A stretch of 64,000 bases of DNA, from contig CAJNDS010002411.1 in assembly GCA_905221605.1 (NCBI GenBank), positions 62,001 through 126,000 of the forward strand, written 5' to 3'. Both the position numbers and the translations under genes were made by a program. Of the stretch, positions 34,591 to 44,093 are shown one piece after another (the stretch's first letter is position 1; every line of letters starts with the position of its first letter). The notes beneath the pieces are model-generated. The model ran no database searches. It had not been told where the DNA came from and was given only the letters and a program-made list of their open reading frames with translations. The stretch is from Symbiodinium natans. Lineage: Eukaryota > Sar > Dinophyceae > Suessiales > Symbiodiniaceae.

Positions 34591-35234
34591 CCCACGTCAT
34601 CATCCTCATTGGCAGCAGCAGCAGCATCAGCAACACCAGGAGCTGCAACAGCAGTCATATGCCCAGGCAGATCATGTCGTGAAACGAAGGAGCAACGCAG
34701 TGAAAAAATAGCTGCAGAAAACGGACTGGGATGGACTAGGGCAAGCACTGTCAGCTCCCGCATATTCTCGCACAAGGCCTGACCGAACATACTGGCTCTG
34801 GTTCAACAAGATGGCATATGGCAAACAGTGTGCCTCGCCGGCCGGGTCTACCTTAGGACCCGACGCTCGTGCAATCTTGGTCTCGGATTCCAGCCGCCAA
34901 CATGAAAAAACATTGAATAAAACCCCCGCCTTGCCATCTTCACTCCCTGCATTTGCAGCTGTCCTGTTGGTCAACGCTCTACATAGAAATCGTGCTTTTC
35001 GCGGCATTGTCACACAGCTTGTCAGCTGACCGTGTCGGTGGCCAGAAGTTTGAAAGTGCAGCATCAGCCTGTCCAACTCTGAACACTTGTCTGATGGACC
35101 AGTTTGACAAAGTACAGACTGAAAAGCACCGATCAAGAAGTGTTGGCCTTCCCGGGAAGTGTCCTTGACAAAACAATTATATGCATTGCGGAACCGAGCA
35201 TGCTTCAAAAATCTACACAGCACCGGTGCTCCTG

Positions 35235-36965
35235 CTAGGCGGTGCAAACCAAGTGCGTGATGTCACGCCCTGCACACTTCTCTCTGAAATGAGCCACCAA
35301 GTCGCATTCTCTGCAAAAACACACATTCCCGACGATCGTTTTTGCAGTGGTTTTTCGGCCGGTGTCCCAGCCGGCAAGTGTCTGGGTCAGGCAGGTGGCA
35401 AAAGCTCCGACTGGGAGGACGAAGTTGAGCTGAACTTTGGCTGCAGCCTCATTCTCAGCGCAGAAATCAACCCTGGAGCACTCGAGTTGCTTCACCGATC
35501 GGGCAGCTGATGGAAGCCCCGCTATCGCATGAGGGCAGTTTCTATGCTTGGAGGGAATGAAGAGATTCAGACGTTCGAAGTTCGATGGAAAGTCTTCAGG
35601 ACAGAAAGTGACCCCAAGTTTTGTCGGGAGGCAAATCACGGAGCGGAACGGGAACCCCACTCGCGGGCGGTAGAAATCACACCATGCTGTTGCTTTGCTT
35701 GCACGGCTTGCACATTCTGTCGCTTCAGGCAGCCCACCTAAGCCCCAGCTTGCAAGGAGAGACTGCACATACTGCTCTAGAGCTGGTAAGGCCGGGAAAA
35801 GTGGCCTCGAGCTGCACATCGGCTGCCCAAGAATAAGCTCGGGCTCTCTTTCAGCAGGCCCCGTGGTGTTTCCATTGTTCTTGCAAAACAGACGCGGCAA
35901 GTACACATCAGCAAGACGAAAGGCATGTGCTTCCCCTGGTCCAATGACCCGTAGATGAGTGCCGGAAGCAGTCGTCTGCCGTACCAGATCACCCTGCACG
36001 GCGCTCCAGCCGTAGTGCTCCAGTCGAAAGGCAGCCATGTAATTCCACAACAAAGCGGAGAGAGCGTCGACGGCAAAGTCTCCCTCTTGAGGCATTGAGA
36101 CCCAAAAGGCTTCAGGATCTGAAGTTCGAGAGGCGACATTGAGTAGCTTGCTGGCCAAACAGCGTCCACGACTCAGCTTCCAAACGGATTTTTGCGTGTC
36201 AGAGGCGGCCTTGCCTTCAAGAAATTCTTCAAGGGCACGACTATGAGCATGGAAGCCACGCATGCCACTCAAAGCAGCCAAACTGCTGAAGGAGGCCCTC
36301 ATGGCCTGTCCATATTCCTGTCGCAGAATGTGTCGACCTGACACATGTGCCATCAAACCAAAGCGCTGTGGACCGTAGTAATTGGGAAAGCCAGCTTCTG
36401 TGAGTTGCGAAATGGCTTCCTGCAGCTGCAACCTTTCATGAAGCTGTATCCCACAACCTGCCCTCCATCGCAAATTCAGTTTGAAGTAGTTGCCCTGATG
36501 CCACAACTCGCCTGCCTCCTCCTTCCATCCGGAAATCCATAACTCCGGCCATTTACCGCACATGTCTTTCAGATGCGAGAAGGCTGGTGATGGTACCTGG
36601 ACGCGCTGTGAAGTTAAAGCGAACGTGTCCTTGCGCCCCGATATGGAAAACTTGTCCTCTTTAAGGCCAGACGATTTACTGAGCAGGCGCAGTGCAGCCT
36701 CAGTCGAGCACCGGAATTTGGTCAAGACAAAGGACGACATCCGGTTGTGAGTTCGGCTCGGTTGAGCCTTCTGTCGCATGGCTTCACACACCATCCCTTC
36801 TGAATCGATCTCAGCAACGACGAAATCTTCCGCGCGCTCATGGACCAGCGGCTTATGTTTGGGGCGCCAGTGCGCCGAGGTTGGTATGGCAAGCTCTTTC
36901 AGCAGCAAGCGTCCGGCCCGCTGGGGATCAAACAGCTGCTGAAAGTCTGGCAGTCTGGGAAACAT
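35235..36965 (-). CDS. TruD/Pus7-family tRNA (and RNA) pseudouridine synthase
   Basis: An uninterrupted 576-codon gene from ATG at 36965 to TAG at 35235. The family converts a specific uridine in RNA to pseudouridine: U13 of tRNA in bacteria (TruD), and U35 and other sites in eukaryotes (Pus7). Visible family features in order are EDFVVAEI (residues 46-53), FVLTKF (79-84), the catalytic motif SGRKDTFALTSQ with the presumed nucleophile Asp113, GNYFKLNLR (158-166), the signature FPNYYGPQRFGL (193-204), an ALSALLWNYM helix (301-310) that aligns with the conserved SxLFN region, and a C-terminal VLPVGAFATCL that corresponds to the usual GSYAT motif. The length is near that of short Pus7 proteins. 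No N-terminal targeting peptide is obvious. The gene is intronless, unlike most coding segments nearby, which might mean retroposition. An AG acceptor lies 23 bases upstream of the ATG. Confidence 0.93.
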   Translation of the reverse strand: MFPRLPDFQQLFDPQRAGRLLLKELAIPTSAHWRPKHKPLVHERAEDFVVAEIDSEGMVCEAMRQKAQPSRTHNRMSSFVLTKFRCSTEAALRLLSKSSGLKEDKFSISGRKDTFALTSQRVQVPSPAFSHLKDMCGKWPELWISGWKEEAGELWHQGNYFKLNLRWRAGCGIQLHERLQLQEAISQLTEAGFPNYYGPQRFGLMAHVSGRHILRQEYGQAMRASFSSLAALSGMRGFHAHSRALEEFLEGKAASDTQKSVWKLSRGRCLASKLLNVASRTSDPEAFWVSMPQEGDFAVDALSALLWNYMAAFRLEHYGWSAVQGDLVRQTTASGTHLRVIGPGEAHAFRLADVYLPRLFCKNNGNTTGPAEREPELILGQPMCSSRPLFPALPALEQYVQSLLASWGLGGLPEATECASRASKATAWCDFYRPRVGFPFRSVICLPTKLGVTFCPEDFPSNFERLNLFIPSKHRNCPHAIAGLPSAARSVKQLECSRVDFCAENEAAAKVQLNFVLPVGAFATCLTQTLAGWDTGRKTTAKTIVGNVCFCRECDLVAHFREKCAGRDITHLVCTA

Positions 36966-36985
36966 TCTAGCGGCTCGAAGACAGC

Positions 36986-36998
36986 GGCTGCAAGCAAC
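36986..36998 (-). promoter_or_regulatory. Possible 5' acceptor (cis or trans splice) for the TruD-like gene
   Basis: On the minus strand TGTTGCTTGCAG/CC precedes the ATG at 36965 by about 22 bases. In dinoflagellates a spliced leader is added at such sites. Whether this one is used cannot be decided from the sequence. Confidence 0.28.
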
Positions 36999-37196
36999 AT
37001 GAAGTCATGAAGGTAGTAGGCAAGATGCGCACATCAACAAACTTGCAATCTTTGAGCAAAATCATCAAACACAAGGTGGAGAACTCTCCCAGAAAAGCAA
37101 TAATTACTGGATAATGCTAGGTGGTTTGTGAATCAAGGAACGAACTTGCTAGCAACAACACGAACTCCTGTCCGGCCTTGTCATGACGTTTGGCAG

Positions 37197-37434
37197 CTTT
37201 GACACCCGATCGAGCAGCGCAAGTCCCGCCCAAAGGTACGGTGACCATTCAGCTGGACTATCACTTCAATCCTTCCAATGTCACGGCTGAGCCAAGTTCA
37301 CGGACGGCGCAACAAGTGGACTGGATGGGTTTGATTGGCTACATGTCATGCACTGATTATCCAACTGCAAAGCGCAGAGCGATTGCATCTGGAAGGTTTG
37401 AAGCTTTTAGGGGCATCTCTGAGTGCACTATTTG
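37197..37434 (+). CDS. Candidate exon of 79 codons, unknown protein
   Basis: A 238-base open segment between GTTTGGCAG/C and CTATTTG/GTAACT, preceded in frame by a TGA at 37184. It encodes ALTPDRAAQVPPKGTVTIQL, DYHFNPSNVTAEPSSRTAQQ, VDWMGLIGYMSCTDYPTAKR and RAIASGRFEAFRGISECTI. The beginning KGTVTIQLDYHFN looks like a beta-strand segment. No family is recognised. A second plus-strand frame starts only about 30 bases later, so either the proposed donor is not used or the frames belong to alternative readings. Confidence 0.43.
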
Positions 37435-37467
37435 GTAACTGGGGCGTAGAATGGGGGCAGGCGCACC

Positions 37468-38603
37468 ATGATCGCAGCAATCCACAACGCCGACAAGACT
37501 ACTCTATCAGCTCATCCGTTGCTCTCCACCCATGCGGAGTTGCTAAGCCACTGGAAAAACATGGTTTCAGATCAAACCTGCGCTGCAACTCCGATTGACG
37601 GCTGTCAAACTGTCAAACTGTCTCATCTCACAGCTCTGGGCCCAAAAACATCAACTCCGATCCTAGAGCCCTTGGCTTTCGAAAAAGCTGAAGCTTTCAT
37701 TGTTTCCAGCTTCCACAGAAGCCTCACATGTAAATGTGGTGCTCCAATTTGGACGACAGATGCCTACAAGCCAACCCCACTAATTTCTCCTATGGCTACG
37801 ACGAAGCCACATTTCCAGCCAGGACCCACTGTCCGACGCCATACGTAAGCTTGGTAGAGGTCTACTCAGGGAAACCAATTTCCGCACCCACGTCCTCAAA
37901 TGCGCACCGCGAAGTCGGATTCGAGAATGGCAGCGTTGGCAATACCAAAAGCAACAATGACTGCAGCAGCCCGCTGCCAAAGTGGATGCCAAACAGCTTG
38001 CTAAAAAAGCTATCTCGCACCAGTTTTATCGCACGAAAGGCGCAACGCGGTATGAGATTTCAATCCGAACATTCTTTACTGTTGATGCATTGCTCTGCAC
38101 TGCATGCTGCACCCGCCCTTGCAAGTCCTGAACATAGCAATAATGCAGCGCATCCTGCTTTTTCTCAAAGACGAAACAGTCGGACTCAGGCAACTGCAAC
38201 ATTGCCAGTCGCTGGAACGTCTTCTCCCGAGCCGGCTCCGGTAAATTTTAAATTCAAAAGACTACACGGGCTTCCCCCAGCACATGCGGATTCATGCACT
38301 TGGAGCACAGCGCCATACGCAATAACGAACCATGCCCTCATTCAGTTTGTGACCCCTACTGGGATCGCCAATCCCTCCCAGCACCCCCGACACCTCTACA
38401 AGTGGCAGGGTTATCCCACATCAGGTCGCGAGAATACAGGGTGGGGGTCTGGACGCACCCTGATCATGTATGCTGTATACTGTATCCCTCACATATGCTT
38501 GCAATGCTCACAACTCATCAGAAACAAATGCGTGCTCCAAAGAGACCACGACATCTCAAGAGCCTGCTGGCGAGCATGTCTCAAGCCATGTCTTGATCTT
38601 TGA
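37468..38603 (+). other. Overlapping plus-strand open frames, possible decayed coding region
   Basis: A 126-codon frame (37468-37848: AAIHNADKTTLSAHPLL, LAFEKAEAFIVSSFHRSL) and a 289-codon frame (37734-38603). A third register near 37840-37960 encodes DAIRKLGRGLLRETNFRTH and KCAPRSRIREWQRWQYQKQQ. The coding-like patches change register along the segment, as expected of several small exons or of a frameshifted gene or mobile-element remnant. No RT, endonuclease or other diagnostic motif is visible. Confidence 0.25.
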
Positions 38604-39820
38604 CAGAGACAAAGCACCTGATCACAACTGTGTTCCATGATGACGTCTCACGTGCATTGAAGCTCTGCGTGCATACAGTACACGGCCGCCTGTGCTCAGC
38701 GTATAAGCGCGCGACAGAGATCTGAGATGTCTTCATTGTCTTCATCCCCAGCTGCCTCTCTCATCTCGGAATGCATCGAATCGGCAAAGTACGAAGCATC
38801 TTACAGTGACTTGTCAGGTGTATCTTTGTAAACTTGACGAGCCATGTCGGCTGATTGGACAAGTGCAACCGCACAGAAAAAACACACACACACACACACA
38901 CACACAGAGACACACACAGACACACACACACACACACACACTCACACACTCACTCACTCACTCACTCACTGACTCACTAACTCACAACAAGTAGCGCACG
39001 AGCACATATTTCGATGGCCTTGGTGAACTTGTCAGGCAAATTAACCAGCTGCTGCAAAAGCCTGTACATGCAGCCAGGTGAAGAGGAGTCGCAACGGAAC
39101 GCATCCTGCACACTGCAAGAACATGCTAGCCTCCGTCTCTTTGCTGGCTGCATGTCAAGTCCGTCCTTGGGAAAGAACTGCAAACACGGGGTGCATGCGA
39201 TCATGTCGAAATGAACAGGTTCAGGCGAATAAGATCAGCGCAGGCTTGCTAGCAAATGGCTGGATTCTGAAGTCCTTCACAAAACGGGTTCGCGATCTGT
39301 TGTCCAGCTATGCAAGCTGCAGCATCCGTGCGATCCTCCTCGAAAGCAGCAACCGCTGTCAACGATACTTCGCGAACAGCTGCCTGGAACACCACTACTG
39401 CAAAAGTATTGTATGCCGCTTCATTCGACAACGCTACTGCATGGTACTTGTGCTTTACAACAAAACGGAACACCCACGACCAACATGTCAGCTTGATGGG
39501 AGACATATGGGAACTGACCTGTCTTCTGCCGAATACTTGGCGGACAATTAACAGCTGGGAAGGCATGCTCGCATATGTTGCTGATCCATCTGTTTGACAT
39601 TTTCATGTCAGTGCTAATTCTTAGCGGAGTGCTGGCCCCCATTGCGTAGTTTGTTGCAAACAGCAGTCATGGCATCATCACTGAAAAGCTGAGCACTTTG
39701 GGGTCTCGTGAAAACCCCGTTTAAGATTCCTATGCGCCAAATAACATTATCCTTTTCTTCTCCTTCTCGCTTTCCCACAGAAAAAAAAAACTACTCCACT
39801 GTACTGGTACGAGCTTAGTA
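38604..39820. other. No supportable gene; contains a CA/CACT microsatellite
   Basis: (CA)n and ACTC words fill 38882-38985. Between 39080 and 39600, three registers on both strands are open for about 100-157 codons, so no single one can be chosen. Confidence 0.45.
38882..38985 (+). repeat. (CA)n/(CACT)n microsatellite
   Basis: ACACAC runs interrupted by GAG and CAG, passing into ACTCACTCACTC. Confidence 0.95.
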
Positions 39821-40360
39821 CTGGGTGCTGAGCTGGAACTCCCGTGCGCTGACTGGATTCTCATTGATTTGTATTACAAGCTCAGTACTGATCAGTACTG
39901 GAATCGACGATCCCGTGAGCCGGCTGCGTTCTCTTTGATTTGTAGAACAAGCTTGAGCCGGCTGCATCTCATTGATTTGTAGCGAAAGCTCAGTACTGGA
40001 ATCGACGTTCCCGTGAGCCGGCTGAATTTTCTTTGACTTGTAGTACAAGTTTAGCACTGGAATTGACGTTCCCGTCAGCCAGCTGGATTTTAAAATTCAT
40101 GATTTGTAGAACAAGTTTAGTACTGGAATCCACATTCCCGCTAGTACGAACTCAGCACTGGAATCCACGTTCGGTGAGCCTGCTGGATGTTCATTGTTTC
40201 CTAGTACAAGCTCAGTACTGGAATCGACGTTCCGTGCTCTGGTTGGACTCTCATTGATTTGATTGTAATGCTTTGTACTCGAGGATCCGGTGAGCCGGCT
40301 GCATTTTTCTTGATTTGTAGTACAAGTCTCGTGCTGGAATCGTCGTTCCCATGAGCCGGC
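39820..40360 (+). repeat. ~60-bp satellite, about eight diverged copies
   Basis: Unit core AGTACTGGAATCGACGTTCCCGTGAGCCGGCTGxATTxTCATTGATTTGTAGTACAAGCTC, read here in short words: TACTGGAATCGACGTTCC, GTGAGCCGGCTG, CATTGATTTGTAG and TACAAGCTCAG. Core positions fall near 39830, 39898, 39996, 40055, 40120, 40156, 40215 and 40336, with spacing between about 36 and 121 because several copies are partial. No coding role is evident. Confidence 0.85.
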
Positions 40361-40659
40361 TCAACAACATTATCATCTTTTCTTTTTATCGCTTTTTCCA
40401 AGTAAAAACCTCATCCTGCTGGGCGCCCGGTTATTGAAGACACAACCCCATTCTAAACGATTGCCACAAGCGAAGCAAGGCAAAGTCACACCAGTCCCTA
40501 GACCAGGTTCTCCTGGCATTTCTTTGAAGCATGCTGATGCTGAGTCTTAGATGCTCACCGGTGCATCCTCTGACGTTGCACCAGCTGCGGCAGCAAGCCC
40601 GGCTACCTCTCAACAAAATCAGCAGCTGGCAGCAACGTGAAACACTTTGCCACCAGCAG

Positions 40660-40760
40660 GCAATTGTGATGGACTTCCGAGGAGGAGGCTCTCAATGGCC
40701 ACACTGCACAGCAAAGACCCTGACACGTTCGAATTCGAATCTTGCGGAGAGGAAACTACT
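40660..40760 (+). CDS. Candidate small exon with consensus GTAAGT donor
   Basis: A 101-base segment between CACCAGCAG/G and AACTACT/GTAAGT. Two registers are open; one encodes MATLHSKDPDTFEFESCGEE. The donor is a full consensus, which is the main support. The reading frame and family are uncertain. Confidence 0.3.
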
Positions 40761-40761
40761 G

Positions 40762-42132
40762 TAAGTAACTACAGCAACTACGGGCGCTCGCAGTGGGCCT
40801 CGATTGCTGCAGCACTCCCCGCAAGCAGCGCGCCTGCCGCTCTGCATGTGCTAGTGCCAGTGATGGGCCAAGTTTAAAGTTGAAATCAGATACAGACAGG
40901 ATGCAAGAAGGATGCAAAAGAAGGATGCTGAAGAAGGAATCAACAAGCCTCCAACTCTGGAGAGCACCTCAGGATTGACTTGGTGCAGCGTCGCTGTGCG
41001 CTTGCTCTTGTGGCCGACAGGTTACCGAGGGCGCACGGAAAAAACACACAGCGACTACATTGACTATACATTAACATACATTAACTACATGTAGTACTTG
41101 TTTCAAGCTTGTTCCCTTCCCTTACGCTTTCGCTGCTGTTCTCGGAACGAGCCGATTTTTGCTAGGTGAAAGTCTCCAAGTCTCCGGATGCTCAGGGAAG
41201 CCTTTGAATGCAAGCCTCTGGTGGATGAAATTCCGAATCATCCGTTTCCCGGTTTCCAATCAGCCGTTTCCCGGTTTCCGAACCAGCCGTTTCCCGGTTT
41301 CCGATTCAGCCGTCGTGTTTTGCGATGCGGCCGTTATGGTTTCCGATGTTTGCGTCAACCCACATCCCCACACGTAGGCGGCGGGTATTTCCAGAGCTTT
41401 CTGGGCTCGATTACAACCTGCCCCCGCCACCCCTCTGCGCCCCACCCAACCCCAGTTCTGATGCGCCTTCTGATTCGCAGTTGCTGCATCGCCCGGGTTC
41501 CTGATGTGCAATTGCAAATGCGGCCAGTTTCTGACATGCATTTTCTGATTCGCGCTGGTCCTGCTTGGTGGCTTATGATTGCGGCTGGTTTCTGACTCCT
41601 AGTTTCTGATTCGCAGGCCAGCTTCTTGATGTTTGCTTACATAAAACGCTATCTGCTTTTTTGAACTCCTTGGCAGCATGGCCCTCACTGCATGAGCACG
41701 TGCAAGCTATGCTCGGCGCTAGGGCGACTCGAGTGCCCATGGCTTCCGACTTATCCTCAGAGCCAGCAGAAATGAGGTTCAAAAATAGTACGTAATGAAC
41801 TCGCATCCGAGCAAGGTGCAAAGTATTTGATGGCATAACGTATGCCGATGCGGAAGTTGGAGACATCGCCTGAACAGGCTCCCCAACGTTCGGTGAAAGC
41901 AATAGAAACCGATCGACAGTTTGTCAGGTCACCTAACCGCTCGCAGCACCAGGCGTGCGCGGCCCAAGCCTGCAAGAACATGCAGTCAGCAGCTCTGTGA
42001 AAGCTTGCCTATGTGTGGTCCCAGACCTCTGCCCGCGTTGCCGCGTCGTTGCTGTCCTGGCGTGCTTCTTCCATTCCAGCCATGGAGACGAGCGCATCGG
42101 CAGCTTTTGCGTTGGCTACTGGCCCAGCTCAC
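40762..42132. other. No supportable gene; short tandem repeats
   Basis: Apart from the CCGTTTCCCGGTTTCC repeat at 41242-41350, the segment at 41450-41620 is rich in TTCTGATTCGC words. A minus-strand stretch near 41640-41700 encodes AAKEFKKAD, similar to part of the exon candidate at 6574-6726, but it has no clear exon boundaries. Confidence 0.4.
41242..41350 (+). repeat. ~22-bp CCGTTTCCCGGTTTCC minisatellite
   Basis: Three close copies of CCGTTTCCCGGTTTCCRAxCAG, followed by two diverged ones starting CCGTCGTG and CCGTTATGG. Confidence 0.85.
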
Positions 42133-42229
42133 CGATCGCAGGATGGAGCGGAGCATCTCGCACATGACCTTATGCTCCAAGCAGGAATCACAATTGGCAC
42201 GGAACAGGTTGCGCACCTGAAGCTTCTCC
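42133..42229 (-). CDS. Candidate internal exon, Cys-containing
   Basis: A 97-base segment from a CTTCGAG/GGAG acceptor to a GCGATCG/GTGAGC donor. It encodes EKLQVRNLFRANCDSCLEH followed by KVMCEMLRSILRS. The CxxC and nearby Cys could bind metal, but too little is visible to name a domain. Both splice sites agree with the frame, and the donor is near consensus. Confidence 0.42.
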
Positions 42230-44093
42230 CTCGAAGATGCCAGCCTGATACGGATGACTGACGAGAAGCCGGGGCAAAAAAACAGGACAATGCTGAAACA
42301 CGCATGGCACGTCACCATCTGGCTATGAGTCCCTTACCGGGCAACGCGACACAAACCTCGCAAGCCAAGGGAAAATCAGACAAGAAGATGGAAGTCAGGG
42401 CTGGGTCATCGGCAACGGAGTTTCGCTGGGGTTGGCCTTGGATTTTGAGTGCCATTGAGTGCCAATGTTGCCCACTGTGCTCAACTGTAAGCTCTCGCTA
42501 CATCTCAGGTCCGTGCGTGGCCTGCACATCAGCTGTCAGCTTGTCCTGCGTGCTCAAATTCAAATTCTCAAGGCATAGACGGAACATAGCTGTTCCAAGC
42601 TAAACGGCATTAAGAGGCTGACAATGAGGTTGTCTGCGATTCTTGGATGGGCGGCAAGAATCCTTAGTGACATGTATCCAGATCCTCATCGTCAATGTGT
42701 GACTGGATTTTTTCAGCCGCGAAAGGCAGGTGGTCAACGAGGGCGTAGCCTTCTTATCAGCAGCAGCAGCACATCATGCTCCGCCGCTCGACATGAGGCT
42801 AGAGAGATCAGCTTTTGCACCTTGGCACGAGCAGCACTGAGTCGCGTGGAAGCCAGACAAGTCAACTGAGATTGCCACCCAAAGATTCAGTGCACTGGAG
42901 TTACAAGATGACAGCATCACCTCAGATGGCCATTAGCAGACTCAACAGCTCTGTTCGCTTGAGCAGGGCAGCTGTTTTGGAAACAATTGCAAACTTTAGC
43001 TGACGATAGTCATACAAGCCGTACAAGCCTGTTTTTCCTAACCCCAAAGCCGTTCCCCCTCTCGAGACCCACTCCGAACTCTGAGACGTCAAGATTCTTC
43101 TCAAAAAAGGTTTCCATTCAACAGCGTTTTAGTTTGACGCCTTTTTTTGTGGGCCAGGGACAGGCTACAACGGTTGTACTCCGTACGCAGCACTGCACGT
43201 TTTGAAGAACCGAAACTATCAAGTATACACAAAGACCTGAAGGGCAAATTGAGGTGCAGGCTGCAATGCAGGAACATGCCTGACCTCACATTGCTCGCAT
43301 TGCTTCTGCATTGCAGAAGCACCAGTCTGCAGGTGCTCTGCCAAGTCTACTTAGGACACATCTCGTCATGCCGCAAATGCCTGTTGGAGATCTTTAGGGC
43401 CAATTGACTTCAAGTGCTTCGGGCCCTCTAACACTGTGTGAATCGTGGGAACACTCACACACTCACGACGGTGGCTGCGAGGGGCCGGCTTTGGGCACGA
43501 ACCACGCGCTTTCGAGATCCTTCCACTGCTGTCGCATTGCTCTCGCATTGGAAGAATGTAGCATCCATCCGCGGTCCATCAAGAAGATCACAGCCCTTCA
43601 TCAGCAGCCTCAACATTGAAACTGCCGCACCAGGCATCTCCATGCCGAAAAACTAGCAGTGTCAATCCAAATCTACAACATTTACTTAAGTCTTGTAGAT
43701 CTGATGAGCTTCGGACTCTGCCCAGGCCAGCGCACGCTCCTTGCAGACAGAAGACTTACCCACTTCCCTCCGGTCCATGCCTCCGAGACACCGTTCCCAG
43801 CCGCGACGTCAAGCAGAGATGGATACGCAACCTGGGAGTCCGTCGGCTGAGAAAAATCCCGGCAACACCTACTTCAAACTTCCTGACCTTCTGAGATCCG
43901 TCAGTCCAGGTGGCGCTGGCTCCTATTTTTCATCTCCAAGCTAGCAGTGCCGGTAACTAGCCTCAAGTCTTCTCAAGCAGTTGCTTCGCAAAGCTGCTTG
44001 AGATTTCTACTCTGCAGCGCATTGTTGTTTGCACCGCTTTGCTCCTCTAGAGCTCTAGAGCAGAATCTGTCTGTTGAGAGCAGCTCCGAGGCC
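42230..44093. other. No supportable gene
   Basis: Short competing frames without motifs on either strand. Confidence 0.45.

Noticed and set aside
34672-35247. 191-codon minus frame that overlaps the end of the TruD-like gene
   Set aside because: It starts inside the TruD stop region in another register and carries no motif; more likely 3' flanking sequence.
36966-37100. Spliced-leader relic upstream of the TruD-like gene
   Set aside because: I looked by eye for the conserved dinoflagellate leader end in both orientations and did not find it here; a plain AG site is all that can be seen.
37734-38603. Retrotransposon reverse transcriptase or integrase
   Set aside because: No YADD-type box, RNase H or integrase signature could be found in any register.
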